Position numbers and translations under genes: made by a program. Source: Candidatus Woesearchaeota archaeon (GTDB lineage Archaea; Nanobdellota; Nanobdellia; Woesearchaeales; WJKL01). From it: DNA of 5,224 nt. The stretch lies in the NCBI GenBank assembly GCA_019322455.1, contig JAHWIT010000012.1, forward strand, positions 1 to 5,224. Reading direction: 5' to 3'. Of this stretch, positions 4,321-5,224 are shown piece after piece. The notes under the pieces were generated by a model. It made no database searches and had not been told where the DNA came from. It saw only the letters and a list, made by a program, of their open reading frames with translations. Position 1 is the first letter of the stretch. Every line of letters starts with the position of its first letter.

Positions 4321-5224
4321 TTTTATCTTCTTGAGATAAAGCTACTTTGTATCTGCTCAAAGCATTACTTATTGCTTTATTTGTTCTTATTTTTCCTCCA
4401 TCATGAAATGTATCATTAACCTTATCTGCAATCAATGCTAAATTTGCTTGTGTTCCTCTTTGATAACTAGAATCTTGTGACAATAAGTAAACAGTTTTTA
4501 ATTCTTCTTCTGTCCAAGGTTTATAACCAAGTGCAATTACTGCTTTTTTCCTTGCTTCTTTTATTTCTTCTTCACTCATTCCGAACCATCCAGTTCCATT
4601 TCGAACATGTTGCAGTCCAGATTTTTTTCCAATCTTTTTTCTTTGTTCTGTGGTCATTCCACCAATTCCTACTCCATCTGAGTAATTTCTTTTTGATCTT
4701 TTTGACATAGCTTCAAAAGTCATTGCATGAATTCCTTTCCCTTGTTCATAACTTCTAATTCCAATAGCACATCTCTCTTCATAAGTTAAACCACACACGC
4801 CTGAACCTTCTGTTGCACGATTTTTCCCACTTGTACGTCCACCTTTTTTACATGCTTCAAGTCTTTCATCTTCGCTTAGATCAAAAATACCTTTTCCTTC
4901 TTCATAAATTTTTAGACCTACATGAGAACTGCTTTTTGAATGATGTTGTTGAATAATTTCTTCTAATTCACCTGGTTCAATTAATCCATCATAAGGCTCT
5001 ACAAAATAGCCTTTTTCATATCCCCTTAACATTCTTCCAACAGAATTTGCAGCAATTTCTTCTGTTACTCCATAAGAAGAAGATATGCCATACTTAAGAG
5101 CTATATCTAAGAAAAACATTCTTCTTCTAGCATCCTCTACCATTTCCCAAGCATCATTTCGAGATTGAAGCTCTTTCCCAAGTTCCAGCATTTTTTTAAT
5201 CGCAGTAATTTGTTTAGCTGTTAA
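4310..5224 (-). CDS. Putative DNA-binding protein with NUMOD-like repeats and Myb/SANT-like C-terminus (5' partial)
   Basis: The reading frame stays open to the window edge. The ATG at 5191 has no Shine-Dalgarno, and the 11 codons before it (LTAKQITAIKK) continue a plausible helix, so the true start probably lies upstream. Numbering from that ATG: residues 1-80 are a helical domain ending in a 'GY...EPYDGLI' stretch. Residues 99-222 hold five degenerate repeats of the form GxG(I/V/W)xx(L/M)(S/T)xE followed by a basic helix. Residues 224-282 begin with WTEEE and continue with 'IADKVNDTFHDGGKIRT', which resembles a Myb/SANT or trihelix fold. The repeats recall the modular DNA-recognition segments of homing endonucleases (NUMOD type), but no HNH or GIY-YIG nuclease is visible. 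I infer a sequence-specific DNA-binding protein, perhaps the operon's regulator. The stop overlaps the next gene by 11 bases. The DNA-binding role is moderately supported; the biological role is unknown. Confidence 0.6.
   Translation of the reverse strand, partial: LTAKQITAIKKMLELGKELQSRNDAWEMVEDARRRMFFLDIALKYGISSSYGVTEEIAANSVGRMLRGYEKGYFVEPYDGLIEPGELEEIIQQHHSKSSSHVGLKIYEEGKGIFDLSEDERLEACKKGGRTSGKNRATEGSGVCGLTYEERCAIGIRSYEQGKGIHAMTFEAMSKRSKRNYSDGVGIGGMTTEQRKKIGKKSGLQHVRNGTGWFGMSEEEIKEARKKAVIALGYKPWTEEELKTVYLLSQDSSYQRGTQANLALIADKVNDTFHDGGKIRTNKAISNALSRYKVALSQEDKNET
4526..4897 (-). repeat. Five degenerate NUMOD-like protein repeats within the first gene
   Basis: The repeat units begin at residues 99, 129, 151, 173 and 199 (numbered from the ATG at 5191), with spacings of 30, 22, 22 and 26 residues. 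Examples of unit heads are GKGIFDLSEDER, GSGVCGLTYEER, GVGIGGMTTEQR and GTGWFGMSEEEI. Each is followed by a Lys/Arg-rich helix such as RKKIGKKSG. A degenerate half unit (HVGLKIYEE) precedes the first. The similarity is at protein level only; the DNA copies have diverged, so this is an old internal duplication and not a recent expansion. Confidence 0.7.

Noticed and set aside
4477..4710. Plus-strand open frame of 77 codons resembling a membrane peptide
   Set aside because: It is antisense to the repeat array; the Leu/Phe runs are the reverse of Lys/Glu-rich helices.
4310..5191. Complete gene starting at the ATG at 5191
   Set aside because: There is no ribosome site before that ATG and the frame stays open to 5224 with a helix-like sequence, so I treated the gene as 5' partial.

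Overview
The window is AT-rich and every gene I can support lies on the minus strand, read from high to low coordinates. The genes abut or overlap by a few bases, so the whole window reads as the inside of one long polycistronic operon. Both ends are cut: the first gene has no visible start and the last one leaves the window after 24 codons. I see no RNA gene, insertion sequence, CRISPR array, origin or convincing terminator. The style suggests an archaeon, most likely a DPANN lineage of the Woesearchaeota/Pacearchaeota kind: a tiny AbrB/SpoVT-like DNA-binding protein, an EgtD-like methyltransferase, a NUMOD-like repeat protein, and GGAG/GGAA Shine-Dalgarno sites. This is inference from style; no marker gene is present, and a low-GC bacterium is not excluded.

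Layout in transcription order. (1) 5224-4310: a putative DNA-binding protein with an N-terminal helical domain, about five NUMOD-like Gly-rich repeats and a C-terminal Myb/SANT-like segment. (2) 4320-4132: a 62-residue AbrB/MazE-like protein. (3) 4135-3170: a SAM-dependent methyltransferase of the EgtD (Methyltransf_33) family that keeps the SAM pocket but appears to lack the histidine-reading glutamate. (4) 3165-2923 and (5) 2921-2598: two small, mostly helical unknown proteins. (6) 2601-1816: a protein whose middle resembles the HopA1/LxmY phosphothreonine-lyase-like family. Then comes the only real gap, about 57 bases, which holds an 18-codon reading frame, a strong small hairpin and a TATA-like stretch. 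(7) 1758-1321: a small protein with an NlpC/P60-like Cys...Asp...His pattern. (8) 1324-737 and (9) 732-70: unrecognised proteins. (10) 73-1: the start of another gene.

How the genes work together is not known. Nearly all junctions are ATGA overlaps or stop-4 nt-ATG arrangements with the Shine-Dalgarno inside the upstream gene's last codons, so translation is probably coupled and the products may be made in fixed proportion. The combination of an amino-acid-betaine-type methyltransferase with a changed substrate pocket, a HopA1-like possible lyase, an NlpC/P60-like thiol enzyme and several small orphan proteins could be a modification pathway acting on peptides, amino acids or cell-surface material. 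That is a hypothesis: no kinase, recognisable precursor peptide or transporter is visible. A marked GC drop over genes 5 and 6 suggests the operon is a mosaic.
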